Positions 34,025 to 45,000 are shown, numbered from the stretch's first letter. The stretch: 64,000 nt of DNA from UBA8199 sp964507045 (GCA_964507045.1 CAZDOO010000004.1:1-64000); one strand, 5' to 3'. Notes: a model not told the origin generated them from the sequence alone. Made by a program: numbers and translations.

Positions 34025-34746
34025 CGCTTGCGTTCCCTTTCTGCGCGCAGCTTGGCCAGCGCGGCCAGGGCGGCTTCGCTCTCCGCCGCCTTCTTGCTCT
34101 TGCCTTGCCCGCGCGCCAGTTCCACCCCGCCGTGATGCACGGTGCACTCGAAGACGCGGTCATGGTCGGGGCCGCTGGCGGAGACCGCGCAATACCGGGG
34201 AGATTCCGGCGAGACGGCTTGCAGCAGCTCTTGCAGCTCGCCCTTGGGGTTTTCAAGAATGGGGATCACCGAGAGCCCGCCGAAGGCCGCCTGAAACTGG
34301 CGGAGGATGAACGCGCGGGCGGCTTCATATTCACCATCGAGCAGTATTGCGCCCAGCAGAGCCTCGTAGGTGTCGGCCAGCGCAGAGGGCCGCTCCCGGC
34401 CGCCGTGCAACTCCTCGCCCCGGCTCACGATCAGGTGCTGGCCCAGGCCCAGCTGGCGGGCGCGATCCGCCAGGGTCCGGCGATTGACCAGCTTGGCGCG
34501 GGCCTTGGTCAGAGGCCCCTCGCCGAAAGCCGGGAACTTCTCGTAAAGCTCGCGCGTCAGCACCAGTTGCAGGACGGCGTCGCCGAGGAATTCCAGCCGC
34601 TGGTTGGTCTGCATGGGCGCGCCTTGCTCGTGCGCGACGGAAGGGTGCGTCAGGGCAAGCTGCAGCAGGGCGCGATCGCGGAAGACATAGCCCAGCCGCG
34701 CCTGCAATTCCTCGTATCCGGTAACGGGAGGTAGTGGGTCGCTCAT
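34021..34746 (-). CDS. rnc: Ribonuclease III
   Basis: Double-strand-specific endoribonuclease that processes rRNA and other structured RNA; 241 residues, normal size. Seen: N-terminal catalytic domain with NQRLEFLGDAVLQLVLT (signature; Glu52 and Asp56) and DTYEALLGAILLDG (Asp125 and Glu128), all four acidic residues expected for two-metal catalysis; C-terminal dsRNA-binding domain from about 165 with NPKGELQELLQA and a final GKSKKAAESEAALAAL helix. It starts 18 bp after the zinc-ribbon gene on the same strand and overlaps the btpA-like gene by 4 bp, forming a three-gene unit. Confidence 0.97.
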   Translation of the reverse strand: MSDPLPPVTGYEELQARLGYVFRDRALLQLALTHPSVAHEQGAPMQTNQRLEFLGDAVLQLVLTRELYEKFPAFGEGPLTKARAKLVNRRTLADRARQLGLGQHLIVSRGEELHGGRERPSALADTYEALLGAILLDGEYEAARAFILRQFQAAFGGLSVIPILENPKGELQELLQAVSPESPRYCAVSASGPDHDRVFECTVHHGGVELARGQGKSKKAAESEAALAALAKLRAERERKR

Positions 34747-34764
34747 CCGGGCGTAGGCCTTGGT

Positions 34765-35367
34765 TCAGGGCGTTACCGCCGGGGCCGGATCGGCAGGCGC
34801 CGCGTCGCCGGTTGGGGAGGCAATTGCGACCGGCGCTGGCAGCGCCGGGTCCGCCGGAGGATTCAAGCCGTGCTCGAGGAGAGCGGCAACGTCGTGCTGG
34901 ACCTGTTCGAGCTGGTCGAGCTTCAACGCGGGATCGGTGATGGTAAACACGTCGCCGGTGGCGGGCTGTTCATAGATGAAGACCCGCTGTCCGTCGCGGA
35001 CGATTTGCTCCTTCACCTTGAGCAGCCGCTTGCGTTCGAGCATGACGGCGAGGATATAGCCCGCCGGCATGTAACGCGGGTCGTTCAATTCGATGAGCTT
35101 GCGCAGCAGCGACTCGGCGGTTTCCTTCTGGATGGCCTCCATCGGGGGCGGGGGCGCGACATAGACGCCGTGCCAATAGGAAATGAACCCTTTGCGATCG
35201 CTCGCCCCTTCGCTGTACTGCTTCTGCCAGCAGGCGCCGCAGATATCGGAGCGGCGGAAGTCAGCCTTCTCGTCGAACAGCAGCGTGTGGTAGGTTTCCT
35301 GGTCGGCAAAGGAGCTGCCGCAGGACGCGCAGGCGTGGGCGCGGGATTGGATGTTCCATTCAGTCAT
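34765..35367 (-). CDS. Zinc-ribbon-like hypothetical protein
   Basis: Not assigned to a named family. 200 residues: an N-terminal metal-binding pattern CASCG (residues 12-16) and CGAC about 30 residues later, consistent with a zinc ribbon; SYWHGVYVAPPPP linker; a helical core with ESLLRKLIELNDPRYMPAGY; a segment AVMLERKRLLKVKEQIVRDG; then FIYEQPATGDVFTITDP and a Pro/Ala-rich tail. No signal peptide. It lies 18 bp before rnc on the same strand, so a role linked to RNA or ribosome quality is conceivable but unproven. I have the impression of similar proteins beside rnc in other PVC genomes, which needs a search. Confidence 0.75.
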   Translation of the reverse strand: MTEWNIQSRAHACASCGSSFADQETYHTLLFDEKADFRRSDICGACWQKQYSEGASDRKGFISYWHGVYVAPPPPMEAIQKETAESLLRKLIELNDPRYMPAGYILAVMLERKRLLKVKEQIVRDGQRVFIYEQPATGDVFTITDPALKLDQLEQVQHDVAALLEHGLNPPADPALPAPVAIASPTGDAAPADPAPAVTP

Positions 35368-35374
35368 GGGCTGG

Positions 35375-38149
35375 CTACCACTGCCGCATCCGGTAGAAGC
35401 GCTGCGAGGCGGTGGCGGTGGGATCGGACAAGATCATCAAAGCGCCGTGGCCGGTGTTAGTGGACAGCGCGGTCCAGTTGGTGGCAGCCAGTGAATCCTG
35501 GTACTCCAGGGCATAACTCCTCCGGTTCAACGTCTGCACCCGCGTGCTGAATCTGCCGTCCTTCCTGGCCGGCAGCATCAATTGCGGCACCGGCAGCACG
35601 CCCTCCAGAAGCAGCACCGTGTGATAGCTTCCGGCGGCAACCCCCACCGACGGGTACAGGCCCGGCGGAACGGCACACTGGCCGCTCCAGTTGGCTCCCC
35701 ACGCGCTGACGGCCCCATCCGCGTGCAGCGCCAGGCTGTGCGCCCCGCCACCCGCGAGGGCGACCACGTTGGTGAGTTCGGCCGGGAAGTCGCATTGCCC
35801 CTGCGAGTTGTCGCCCCACGCCACTACGGTGCCGTCCGCTTTCACCGCCAGGCTGTGATACTCGCCCGCCGCAATAGCCACCACGCCCGACAGCCCCAGG
35901 GGCACCACCGATTGCCCGGCCACATTGCCTTCCGCGTCGGTGTTTTCACCCCAAGCCACGACAGTGCCGTCAGCCTTCAAGGCCAGGCTATGATTGCCCC
36001 CCGCCGCCAACGCCACCACATTGCCCAGGCCGGCCGGCACGCTCGTCTGACCGAAGCCGTTGTCGCCCCAGGCAACCACGGTCCCATTCGCCCTCAAGGC
36101 CAGGCTGTGCCAGGTGCCCGCAGCCACTCCCATCGCGTTCGTCAGGCCAGCGGGAACGGTGGCTTGATCGTAATCGTCAGCCCCCCAGGCCACAACCGCG
36201 CCGGCGGCGGTAACGGCCAGGCCGTGATAGCCGCCGGCGGCGATAGCCACGGCGTCCTTCAGTGTCGCCGGCACGTCACATTGGCCCGAGGAGTTGTTGC
36301 CCCAGGACACCACAATCCCGTCCGCGCCCAGGCCCAGACTGTGCCAGGCTCCGCAGGCCACCGCCACCAGGCGGGTCGCCAACTGCGGCACGTTAGTCTG
36401 ACTGAAAGTGTTGTCGCCGGTCACGGTCGCCATAATCACCGACAGCACGGCATTGGTGCTGAAAGTTGTCCCATAAGCATTCGTCACGCGGAGAGAGTAA
36501 GTGCCGGTATTCGTGGCGCCGGCGGGATCAAAGATCAGTTCGGCGGACGTGGCCCCGGGAAGCTCTGCGCCGTTGAATAGCCACTGGTAGCCCATGGGAT
36601 GCGTGCCGACCACGCCCGCGGCCAGGGTCACGCTTTGGCCCGGCAGAATGCTCGCGCCTTGCGGTTGGCCCGTGATGATGGGGGCGGTCGGAAGCCCCGC
36701 ATATGCCAGCTTGATGCCGTCGGCGATGGCGAGACCGTTCGTCTCGGTGACAGAGTTCAAAACCTGGATGTTGCCCGCCGTGCCGGCGGCGAAATTGAAC
36801 CGCCCCAGGAAACCCCACTTGCCCGCGTTAGTCCGCTGGTTGGCATACACGGTCGTCGAGCCGCCCTGGTGGTTAATGACATGCGGCGCGCTGGCGGAAG
36901 CATTGGTCAGCGACGGATGCCACTCGAAAACGTCATAATCCCCGGCCACGAGTATATTGGGAGTAAACTGCACATAGGCGCCGTTTGTGCCCCGGGCGAT
37001 GGTCAGGTAGTTCGTCCCGAAGGAGTTGTAATCGGTCCCGCTGCCGTTGCCGTAGAAGCTGCCGTTGTAGAACGTGCGGGTGGAGGTCCAGGCGCCCACC
37101 GCTGTTGCGTTCGGGCTGTCTATCACGATGTTGTTCACGATGCCGGTATAAGTGCCGATCGTGCTCAGCCCAATGTTCGTCCACTGCGCCGCGCCGTGCA
37201 GGTCCGCCCGCCAGAAGTTCACCCCCTGGTAGCCACCAACGGTTTGCGGCAGCGGGTCGGCATTCAGGTAATCCACAAACTCCGTGACAAACTCGGCCGG
37301 AATCTCCGACACGCCGCTGTTGGGCGGGTTTGGCCCATAGACATGGTTGGCGGGCGCCAGCGGCTTGATCGAGTTGGTCCAGTAAACCCGCTGGCCGTTA
37401 ATGACCGAGGAACGGCCAATGAGGGAGTTTTGCCAGTTGTACCAGTTCACATCCGTCCAGTTGATGCCGCCGCTGGGCCGGCTTTTCACATTGCTCCAGC
37501 CCGACTGATAGATCTGCGGCATCACCGTATCGGACCAGTAACCGAATTCCCGGTATGGGAAGGAGGAGTGATAGCTGATGATCGGGAACGGGGCATGAGC
37601 CAGAAACTTGGTGGGCCAGTTGGACCGCACCGCCGAGCACAGCGCCCAGGCCTTCGCCGGACCGTTCGTCCCGATCCAAGCATTGCCGCTCTCCCACTCA
37701 CCCTCGGCATCCCACACGAAGCCGTCGGCGCCTTCTTTGAATACGTAGTCAGAGATGGCGATTTCGCCGGGAATGTCCCCGCCGTAGGAGCGGTTATAGC
37801 CAAAGATCAGGATCCCGTGGGCGTGGGCGATGTTGACCAGGTTCGAGTTGAATTGCGGGAAGGAGTAGGAGCCATTGAACAGGTAGTTGCTGGTGGCGGC
37901 TTTGACCATGATGTAGCGCACGCCCACGCTCTTGTAGAAAAGCATCAGGCTGCTCTCGTTGGTCACGCTCATGACGTTGCCACCCAAGTGGTTGGTCGCC
38001 ATGCTCATGTAATAAATCCAATCGCCCTTGCCCAGGTTCCACGGGTCAATCCCGCCATCGCGAATCTGGCCCGGCAGGGACAAAGAGGTGAGGCCGAAAG
38101 CCAGCAGCGCAGCCGCTGAAATCACACAATGGCGCATGGTCCGACGCAT
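35375..38149 (-). CDS. Secreted protein: unclassified TIM-barrel-like domain, golvesin-like domain, Ig and RCC1 repeats
   Basis: Exported protein of 924 residues. Seen in order: signal peptide (VISAAALLAFGLTSLSLPGQ); catalytic-looking domain 27-325 with RDGGIDPWNLGKGDWIYYM, GFVWDAEGEWES (Asp147/Glu149 are candidate catalytic acids), LAHAPFPIISYHSSFPYREF and MPQIYQ, resembling glycoside-hydrolase TIM barrels without matching a family I know; golvesin C-terminal-like domain 338-487 (AGDYDVFEWHPSLT, TTVYANQRTN); one Ig-like domain; seven RCC1-type repeats 575-853 (AGGYHGLAV, AWGDNGFGQ); C-terminal tail ending FYRMRQW. A promoter -10 sits 9 bp before this ATG; MRHC at 38137 is an alternative start. 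N-terminal half is very close to the next gene upstream on this strand. Confidence 0.85.
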   Translation of the reverse strand: MRRTMRHCVISAAALLAFGLTSLSLPGQIRDGGIDPWNLGKGDWIYYMSMATNHLGGNVMSVTNESSLMLFYKSVGVRYIMVKAATSNYLFNGSYSFPQFNSNLVNIAHAHGILIFGYNRSYGGDIPGEIAISDYVFKEGADGFVWDAEGEWESGNAWIGTNGPAKAWALCSAVRSNWPTKFLAHAPFPIISYHSSFPYREFGYWSDTVMPQIYQSGWSNVKSRPSGGINWTDVNWYNWQNSLIGRSSVINGQRVYWTNSIKPLAPANHVYGPNPPNSGVSEIPAEFVTEFVDYLNADPLPQTVGGYQGVNFWRADLHGAAQWTNIGLSTIGTYTGIVNNIVIDSPNATAVGAWTSTRTFYNGSFYGNGSGTDYNSFGTNYLTIARGTNGAYVQFTPNILVAGDYDVFEWHPSLTNASASAPHVINHQGGSTTVYANQRTNAGKWGFLGRFNFAAGTAGNIQVLNSVTETNGLAIADGIKLAYAGLPTAPIITGQPQGASILPGQSVTLAAGVVGTHPMGYQWLFNGAELPGATSAELIFDPAGATNTGTYSLRVTNAYGTTFSTNAVLSVIMATVTGDNTFSQTNVPQLATRLVAVACGAWHSLGLGADGIVVSWGNNSSGQCDVPATLKDAVAIAAGGYHGLAVTAAGAVVAWGADDYDQATVPAGLTNAMGVAAGTWHSLALRANGTVVAWGDNGFGQTSVPAGLGNVVALAAGGNHSLALKADGTVVAWGENTDAEGNVAGQSVVPLGLSGVVAIAAGEYHSLAVKADGTVVAWGDNSQGQCDFPAELTNVVALAGGGAHSLALHADGAVSAWGANWSGQCAVPPGLYPSVGVAAGSYHTVLLLEGVLPVPQLMLPARKDGRFSTRVQTLNRRSYALEYQDSLAATNWTALSTNTGHGALMILSDPTATASQRFYRMRQW

Positions 38150-38157
38150 ATTAGGCT

Positions 38158-38185
38158 ATTCTAAGTAATTGCAGGCCGGTGTCAA
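38158..38185 (-). promoter_or_regulatory. Strong sigma70-like promoter candidate
   Basis: On the reverse strand TTGACA (38185-38180) is followed after 16 bp by TAGAAT (38163-38158). The start codon at 38149 is only 9 bp further, so the transcript would be nearly leaderless unless translation begins at 38137. Confidence 0.6.
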
Positions 38186-38355
38186 CGCGCCTCCCAGCCC
38201 TGGCGTCACACGGGATCCGCAACACCCACTCCGTTTGCGCGAGAAGCCTCCCCGGCTTCCCGCCCAGAGCCGCTATGCGCCAAAACCGACTCCGGTGCTC
38301 GTCGGAGCTGCCCTCGCCCCGCACATATTGCGCCGACTGACGCCGGGAAGCCCGG

Positions 38356-41300
38356 TTATTGTATCAATCGCACCCGGTAGAAGCGCTGAGGCAGGTTGCC
38401 GTCCGGATCAACGTACTCAAAGGAGTCGCCGGTCGTGGTGAAATTGGTCAATTCCAACCAGCCCGCCAGATTCGTTGTCGCCTCCACCGCGTAGTGGCCC
38501 GGCGCGCCGCTGACCTCCAGCCGGATCTGGCCCTCGGGCACAAAGCTGATCCCCGTAATCTGCGGCGGCGCCGGCTGGGTCACCAGCAGCACTGCATCGT
38601 CGCTGACGGCCATTCCGGCCAGGTTGGAAACAATCACGGAATAGCTGCCCGCATCGGCCAACTGCGCGTCCGTACGGGTGTAGGCACTGCCCGTCGCGGC
38701 GGCGAGGTTCGTGCCGTTGAAACGCCACTGGTACTCGAGCGGCAGGGTGCCGGTCGCGGTGACGGTAAAGGTCACGTTGCTGCCGACCGCCGCCGTCACG
38801 CTTTGTGGTTGGCCGGTAATGCCGGGCGGCACATTCACCGTGAGCACGGCGTCCGCGCTGGTCACTGTGCCGGCGACGTTGGATACCACGACTGAGTAGC
38901 TGCCGGCGTCGGCGGGCAGCACGTTGTTGCGGATATAGGCGCTGTCGGTAGCGCCGGCAATGTCCGCGCTGTTGCGGCGCCATTGATAGGCCGGCGCCGG
39001 GGTGCCGGAGGCGGTGACGCTGAAGCTGGCGCTGTCGCCTTGGTTAACATTCTGGCTCCGGGGCTCCTGAGAGATCGCGGGCGCCACGTTGATGGGGCCG
39101 ACGTAGGCAAAGCGCACCGCATCGGCCATGACGACCTTGCCCGAGTAACCGGTATCATTGGAGAGGCTCACGTAGCCGTCGGTGCCCCGCGCGAAGGGAC
39201 GCGCGGCGGCTATCAACAGCCAGGCTCCGCCGTTAGCGGTTTGATTGACGGACACGTTGGTGGTGCCGCCGTCATAAATGACCGACCACGGCGCGTTGGT
39301 AGCGCGATTGGCGCCCTGGGGGTAATAGAGGAACACATCGTAATAGCCCGGCGTGGAAATATAAGGCCGGTAAATAACATTGGAAAGACCGCCCACCGCG
39401 GTGCTCGCGAAGCGGTAATCCAAGCCGTACTTGTCCGTGGACGACACGCCCGTCTGCCAAACTCCATTGAAGGTCACGGCTGGATTGGTGTTGTCCAGGA
39501 TGATGTCGGTAGCCGGGATGTAGAAAGCCGCGGTGATCGTCTTGTTGGCAGTCAGGGTGACCGCCAGCGGGTTGTTGGTCCCGGTGGCATCGCCCGACCA
39601 GCCGGCGAATTCATACCCCGCGTCCGCCGTGGCGGTGAGGGTCACCACGTCATTCGGCGCGTAGCTGCTTTGGTCCGGGCTCTTGCTGACGGTGCCGCCG
39701 ACGGTGGCAGTGGCGGCAAGGGAGAAGTTGACTGTGAGCACGGCGTTGGCGCTGTTGGTGGCGCCGACACTGTTGGTGATGACGACCGAATAGGAGCCCG
39801 CGCTGCCAATCTGCACGTTATTGGTCATGAAGCTGCTGCCGGTGGCGCCCGCAATGGGCGAACTGTTGAAGCGCCATTGATAGCTGAGCGCCGTGCCGGT
39901 GGCGGTCACGGTGAAGGTCGCGCTCTGGCCGGCAATCACCGTCTGGCCCTGCGGTTGGGCGCTGATGACGGGCGGCGTCGCCTCCCCGGGAGTGGCGGCG
40001 CTCGCCTCGGGGGCGGTGGCGGAAGCGCCCAGGTAGTTCGTCGCCCACACGACATAGTAATAGGTGGTGGCGGGTGTCAGCCCGGTGTTGCTGAAACTCG
40101 TCGAGCCGAGCGGCAGGACCGCCAGGTTCGTGTAAGGCCCGCCCGCCGTCGTGCTGCGGGCAACAATATAGGCGCTTTCATTGGTCGCATTGTCCGTCCA
40201 GGCCAGGTCAATCTGGTTGGTGCTCACAGCGCTGGCGCTCAACCCGCTCGGAGCCGCCGGCACCGAAGCCGGCATCACAAAGACCAGTTTCACCCCATCC
40301 ACCGCCGCCACCGCGCCGGATTCGCCAATGCCGTCGGTGACCCGGATATACCCCGAACTCCCGGCGGCGAAGTTGAATGTGCCCAACAGACTCCAGGTGC
40401 CCGGGTTGGTCTGCTGGTTGGCATAGACGGTGGTGGAGCCGCCATTATAGGCGATCACATGCGGCACGCTGGCCGAGGCGTTGGCCAGGTACGGGTGCCA
40501 CTGGTACACCTTGTAGTCGCCGGGCACGACAATGGTCGGCGTAAACTGCACATAGGCGCTGCCGGCGCCCTGCGCCTTGGTCAGGTAATTGGTCCCGAAG
40601 GAGTTGGTGTCGCTCCCGCTGCCGTTGCCATAGAAGGTGCCGTTGTAGAACGTGCGGGTCGAGGTCCAACTCCCCACCGCTGTTGCGGTCGGATTATCAA
40701 TGACAACATTGTTCACGACGCCCGCGAAGTCGCCGATGGTGCTCGCCTGGATGTTGGCCCATTGGCCCGCGCCATGCAGATCGGCCCGCCAGAAGTTCGC
40801 GCCCTTGTAGCCTCCAACCGTCTGGGGGACGGGGTCGGCGTTCAGGAAATCCACAAACTCCATTACATACTCGGCCGGGATCTCCGACACACCGCTGTTC
40901 GGCGGGTTGGGTCCATAAACGTGGTTGGCAAACGCCAGCGGCTTGATGGCGTTTGTCCAGTAGTAGGTCGTGCCGCCAATGTTGGTGGTCTTGCCCACTA
41001 GACCATTCTGGAAATTATACCAGTTCACATCGGTCCAGTTGATGCCCCCGCTGGGCCGGCTCTTCACATTAGTCCAGCCAAAGGGATAGATCTGCGGCAT
41101 CACCGCATCGGACCAGTAGCCAAACTCTTTGTAGGGAAATGAGGAGTGGTAGCTGATGATTGGAAACGGCGCGTGGGCCAGGAACTTGTTGGGCCAGTTG
41201 GACCGCACCGTCGAGCACAGCGTCCACGCTTTCGCCGGCCCGTTCGTCCCGATCCAGGGCTGACTGCTTTCCCATTCACTCTCGGCATCCCAGACAAAAC

Positions 41301-41793
41301 CGTCCGCGCCCTGGTTGAACACATAGTCCGAGATGGCAATCTCTCCAGGGATGTCCCCGCCGTAAGAGCGGTTATACCCAAAGATCAGGATCCCGTGGGC
41401 GTGGGCAATATTCACCAAGTGGCTGTTAAACTGCGGGAAGCTGTAGGAGCCATTGAACAAGTAGTTGCTGGTGGCGGCTTTGACCATGATGTAGCGCACG
41501 CCCACACTCTTGTAGAACAGCATCAAGCTGTTCTCATTGGTCACGCTCATAACGTTGCCTCCCAGGTGGTTGGTCGCCGCGCTCAGGTAATAAATCCAAT
41601 CGCCCTTGCCAAGGTTGGCCGGGTCTATGCCGCCGTCGCGAATGACACCCCGCGCGGGACTGGCTGGCAGGAGCGCCAGCAGACAAACCAGCAGCCCCGC
41701 GCCCAGCCAGCGCCTGGCAGAACAGTGCGGCCGTCTGGCGTCGGCTGGAGAATGCGGGGATTGGAATTGGGAACCCAGGGTTCGGTTTGACAT
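38356..41793 (-). CDS. Secreted paralogue: TIM-barrel-like domain, two golvesin-like domains, FN3, InlB-B and Ig repeats
   Basis: About 1145 residues. Seen in order: signal region (LGAGLLVCLLALLPASPARG); TIM-barrel-like domain about 48-347 with RDGGIDPANLGKGDWIYYL and GFVWDAESEWES; golvesin-like domain 358-507 (VVPGDYKVYQWHPYL); FN3 511-601; Ig-like 606-688; InlB-B-like 690-762 (AGYEFAGWSGDATGTNNPLA); second golvesin-like domain 762-900 (YYDVFLYYPQGANRATNAPW); three Ig-like domains; tail AVEATTNLAGWLELTNF ending FYRVRLIQ. RCC1 repeats are absent, unlike its neighbour. I start at 41793 (MSNRTLGSQF) because the next gene upstream has a matching start; ATG 41823 is possible. It is very similar to the 35375-38149 gene over the first 300 residues, a clear duplication. 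Confidence 0.85.
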   Translation of the reverse strand: MSNRTLGSQFQSPHSPADARRPHCSARRWLGAGLLVCLLALLPASPARGVIRDGGIDPANLGKGDWIYYLSAATNHLGGNVMSVTNENSLMLFYKSVGVRYIMVKAATSNYLFNGSYSFPQFNSHLVNIAHAHGILIFGYNRSYGGDIPGEIAISDYVFNQGADGFVWDAESEWESSQPWIGTNGPAKAWTLCSTVRSNWPNKFLAHAPFPIISYHSSFPYKEFGYWSDAVMPQIYPFGWTNVKSRPSGGINWTDVNWYNFQNGLVGKTTNIGGTTYYWTNAIKPLAFANHVYGPNPPNSGVSEIPAEYVMEFVDFLNADPVPQTVGGYKGANFWRADLHGAGQWANIQASTIGDFAGVVNNVVIDNPTATAVGSWTSTRTFYNGTFYGNGSGSDTNSFGTNYLTKAQGAGSAYVQFTPTIVVPGDYKVYQWHPYLANASASVPHVIAYNGGSTTVYANQQTNPGTWSLLGTFNFAAGSSGYIRVTDGIGESGAVAAVDGVKLVFVMPASVPAAPSGLSASAVSTNQIDLAWTDNATNESAYIVARSTTAGGPYTNLAVLPLGSTSFSNTGLTPATTYYYVVWATNYLGASATAPEASAATPGEATPPVISAQPQGQTVIAGQSATFTVTATGTALSYQWRFNSSPIAGATGSSFMTNNVQIGSAGSYSVVITNSVGATNSANAVLTVNFSLAATATVGGTVSKSPDQSSYAPNDVVTLTATADAGYEFAGWSGDATGTNNPLAVTLTANKTITAAFYIPATDIILDNTNPAVTFNGVWQTGVSSTDKYGLDYRFASTAVGGLSNVIYRPYISTPGYYDVFLYYPQGANRATNAPWSVIYDGGTTNVSVNQTANGGAWLLIAAARPFARGTDGYVSLSNDTGYSGKVVMADAVRFAYVGPINVAPAISQEPRSQNVNQGDSASFSVTASGTPAPAYQWRRNSADIAGATDSAYIRNNVLPADAGSYSVVVSNVAGTVTSADAVLTVNVPPGITGQPQSVTAAVGSNVTFTVTATGTLPLEYQWRFNGTNLAAATGSAYTRTDAQLADAGSYSVIVSNLAGMAVSDDAVLLVTQPAPPQITGISFVPEGQIRLEVSGAPGHYAVEATTNLAGWLELTNFTTTGDSFEYVDPDGNLPQRFYRVRLIQ

Positions 41794-41921
41794 AAATGCT
41801 TCGGCTTTTAAACGATTGCTCACTGCTGCGGCCCATCGTCCGCGAAAGCCCGACCGATCAGGCCCGTCGGCGCTTCCGCAAAAGACTCTGGGAGCCAGAA
41901 CGACTCAACGGCACATTCGTG

Positions 41922-41949
41922 ATTATACTATCTCCGGCGCTGGGCGCAA
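41922..41949 (-). promoter_or_regulatory. Promoter candidate for the 41793 gene
   Basis: The reverse strand carries TTGCGC (41949-41944), a 16-bp gap and a perfect TATAAT (41927-41922). A similar stretch lies upstream of the 47723 gene around 47834-47884 (shared cggcac-ttcg and gcgc-aatcaagc blocks), suggesting common regulation or duplication of the upstream region. Confidence 0.5.
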
Positions 41950-42050
41950 AATCAAGCCCCTTGCCGCCGGCGCATGGGTCAATCACCCAACAGTGGGGTT
42001 GCCTGGCTGTAACGATTCAGCGACAGGGAAGCGCGCCCGCTCCCGGGCGG

Positions 42051-45000
42051 CTACGGCACCAGGCGCACCCGGTAGAGACGCTGGGCCAGGTTGGTCTCGG
42101 GATCAAGATACTGGAAACTGCTGCCGGTATTGGTCACCGTCGCCAACTCCACCCAATCCGTCAGGTTGCTCGCCCCATCCACCGCATAACAGCCGGGCGC
42201 GCCGCTGACCTGCAACTGAATCTGCCCTTCGGAGGTGAGGCTAATCGAGTCAATCTGCGGCGGTGCGGGTTGGGTGACGCTCAGCACGGCATCGTCGCTG
42301 GTCACCATGCCCGCAAGGTTGGAAACAATCACGGAATAGCTGCCCGCATCGGCCAACTGCGCGTCCGCGCGGGTGTAGGCACTGTCCGTCGCGGCGGCGA
42401 GGTTCGTGCCGTTGAAACGCCACTGGTAACCGAGCGGCAGGGTGCCGGTCGCGGTGACGGTAAAGGTCACATTGCTGCCAATCGCCACCGTCACGCTTTG
42501 TGGTTGGCCGGTAATGCCGGGCGGCACATTCACCGTGAGCACGGCGTCCGCGCTGGTCACTGTGCCGGCGACGTTGGATACCACGACTGAGTAGCTGCCG
42601 GCGTTGGCAGGTTGGGCATCGGCCAACACATAGCTGCTGTCGGTCGCACCACTGATGTTCGTACCGTTGAAGCGCCATTGATACGCCGGCGCCGGGGTGC
42701 CCGTCGCCTCCACACTGAAGACCGCGTTGCTGGTCTGGTTGACGTTCTGGTCCGCCGGCTGAGTGGTGATCGCCGGCGCCACGTTGACCGTCAGCACCGC
42801 GTTGGCGCTGGGCACCGTGCCGGCGATGTTGGATACCACGACTGAATAGCTGCCCGCATCACCCGGCTGGGCATTAGCCACCGTGTAACTGGTCCCGGTC
42901 GCGCCGCCAATCGGCGTGCCGTCCTTGCGCCACTGATAGCTCGGGGCCGGGGTGCCCGTCGCCTCCACACTGAAGACCGCGTTGCTGGTCTGGTTGACAT
43001 TCTGGTCCGCGGGCTGAGTGGTGATCGCCGGCGCCACGTTGACCGTCAGCACCGCGTTGGCGCTGGGCACCGTGCCGGCGATGTTGGATACCACGACCGA
43101 GTAGCTGCCCGCATCACCCGGCTGGGCATCGGCCACCGTGTAACTGGTCCCGGTCGCGCCGCCGATCGGCGTGCCGTTCTTGCGCCATTGATAGCTCGGG
43201 GCCGGGGTGCCCGTTGCCACCACGCTGAACACCGCGTTACTCCCCTGGTTGACGTTCTGGTCCTGGGGCTGCGTGGCCAGCGCCGGCGCCACATTGACGC
43301 TCAGCATGGCATTGGAGCTGGTGACGCTGCCGGCCACGTTGGTAACGACCACCGAGTAACCGCCCGCGTTGGCAGGCTGGGCATCGGCCAACACGTAGCT
43401 GCTGTCCGTCGCGCCGCTGATGTTCGTGCCGTTGAAACGCCATTGATAAGCCGGCGCCGGCGTGCCGGTCGCCATCACCGTGAAGGTGGCGGGGCTGCCT
43501 TGATTCACGTTCTGGTCTTGCGGCTGCTCGGAGATGGCTGGCGCGACATTCACCAGAATAACCGTCAGGACGGCGTTGGAACTGGCGACACTGCCGACGG
43601 CGTTGGTGACGACCAGGGAGTAGGTGCCGGCGTCGCCGGGTTGCAGATTGCTGCGGGTGTAGGCGCTGTCAGTCGCGCCGCCGATCGGCGTGCCGTTCAA
43701 CCGCCACTGATACCCAAGTGGGGCGGTGCCCGCCGCCGAGGCGGTGAAGGTCGCCGCGCCGCCCGTGTCCGCGGATTGACTCAGCGGCTGGGCGATGATG
43801 ACCGGGGCTGTACTTTGATTGGCCGAGTAAACCCAGCGCACGGCGTCGGCCAAGACGCGGCGGCTGCTTTCACCGGTGTTGTTCGCCAACTGGACATAGC
43901 CGCTGGTGCCGGCGGCGAACTTGAGGCCCGACGCAAGCAAGCGCCAGGTCTGCTGGCTGGTTTGCTGGTTGACCGCCACGTTGGTGGTGCCGCCATCGTA
44001 GGAAATCAGGAATGGCGCATTGGCGGAAGTAGTGCCGTCAGTGGGCGTGGGATACCAGACATATACATCGTAATTGCCGGCGGTGACGATGGCGGGGGTA
44101 AAGGTGCTGGTGGCATTGGCCGACCCCGTCCTCGTGCCGGCAGTTTGAAAGTTATTACTGTAGTAGCCTGTGCCGGTGGTCCGAACCGTCCAGCTTCCGG
44201 TGGTGGTTGCCTGCGTGTTGTCCACAATGAGGTCGGCCACGGTGGAGGTGAAATTGGCGGTAATGCTCAGGGGGTGGGTGAGCGTGAGCATCAAGGGGTT
44301 GGCGGTCCCGCTGGCGCCACCGGACCACCCGGTGAAGTTCCACCCCAGAACCGGTGCGGCGATCAGCGAGACCATCGAGTCAGACTCGTAGGTGGCCTGG
44401 TCCGGATACTTGTAAACCGCGCCGCCGCCCGCGGCGGTGGCGGTAAGGGTGATGTTCGTAATACGGACAAACCGCACCGCGTCGGCCAGGACTACGAAAC
44501 CGGAGTAACCGGTATCATTGGACAGCATCACGTAACCGCTGGTCCCCTGGGCAAAGGGGAGCGCGGTGCCAATGGCTACCCACCCCCCGCCGTTGGTTTG
44601 CTGGTTGACGGGAACGTTGATGCTGCCGCCGTCATACACCACCGACCACGGCGCATTCGTCGCGCGATTGCTGCCCTGGGGATACCAGATGAACACATCG
44701 TAGTAACCCGCAGCGCAGATGTAGGGACGGTAGATGACGTTGGACACTCCGCCCGCCGCCGTGCTCGCAAACCGGTAGTCCGTGCCGTACTTGTCGGTGG
44801 AAGCCGTGCCGGCCTGCCACTCCCCACTGAAGGTTACTGCGGCATTGGTGTTGTCCAGGATAATGTCGAGACAGTCGCCACCGGTGAAGTTAGCGGCAAT
44901 CGTCTTGTTGGTGGTCATGGTGACGGAGAGGGGGTTGTCCGTGCCGGTGGCGTCACCGGACCAACCGGCGAAGAGGTAGCCCGCGTTGGTGGTGGCGGTG

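Noticed and set aside
34025..34147. N-terminal extension of the BtpA-like frame
   Set aside because: It lies inside rnc and is low-complexity; the family signature starts right after GTG 34024.
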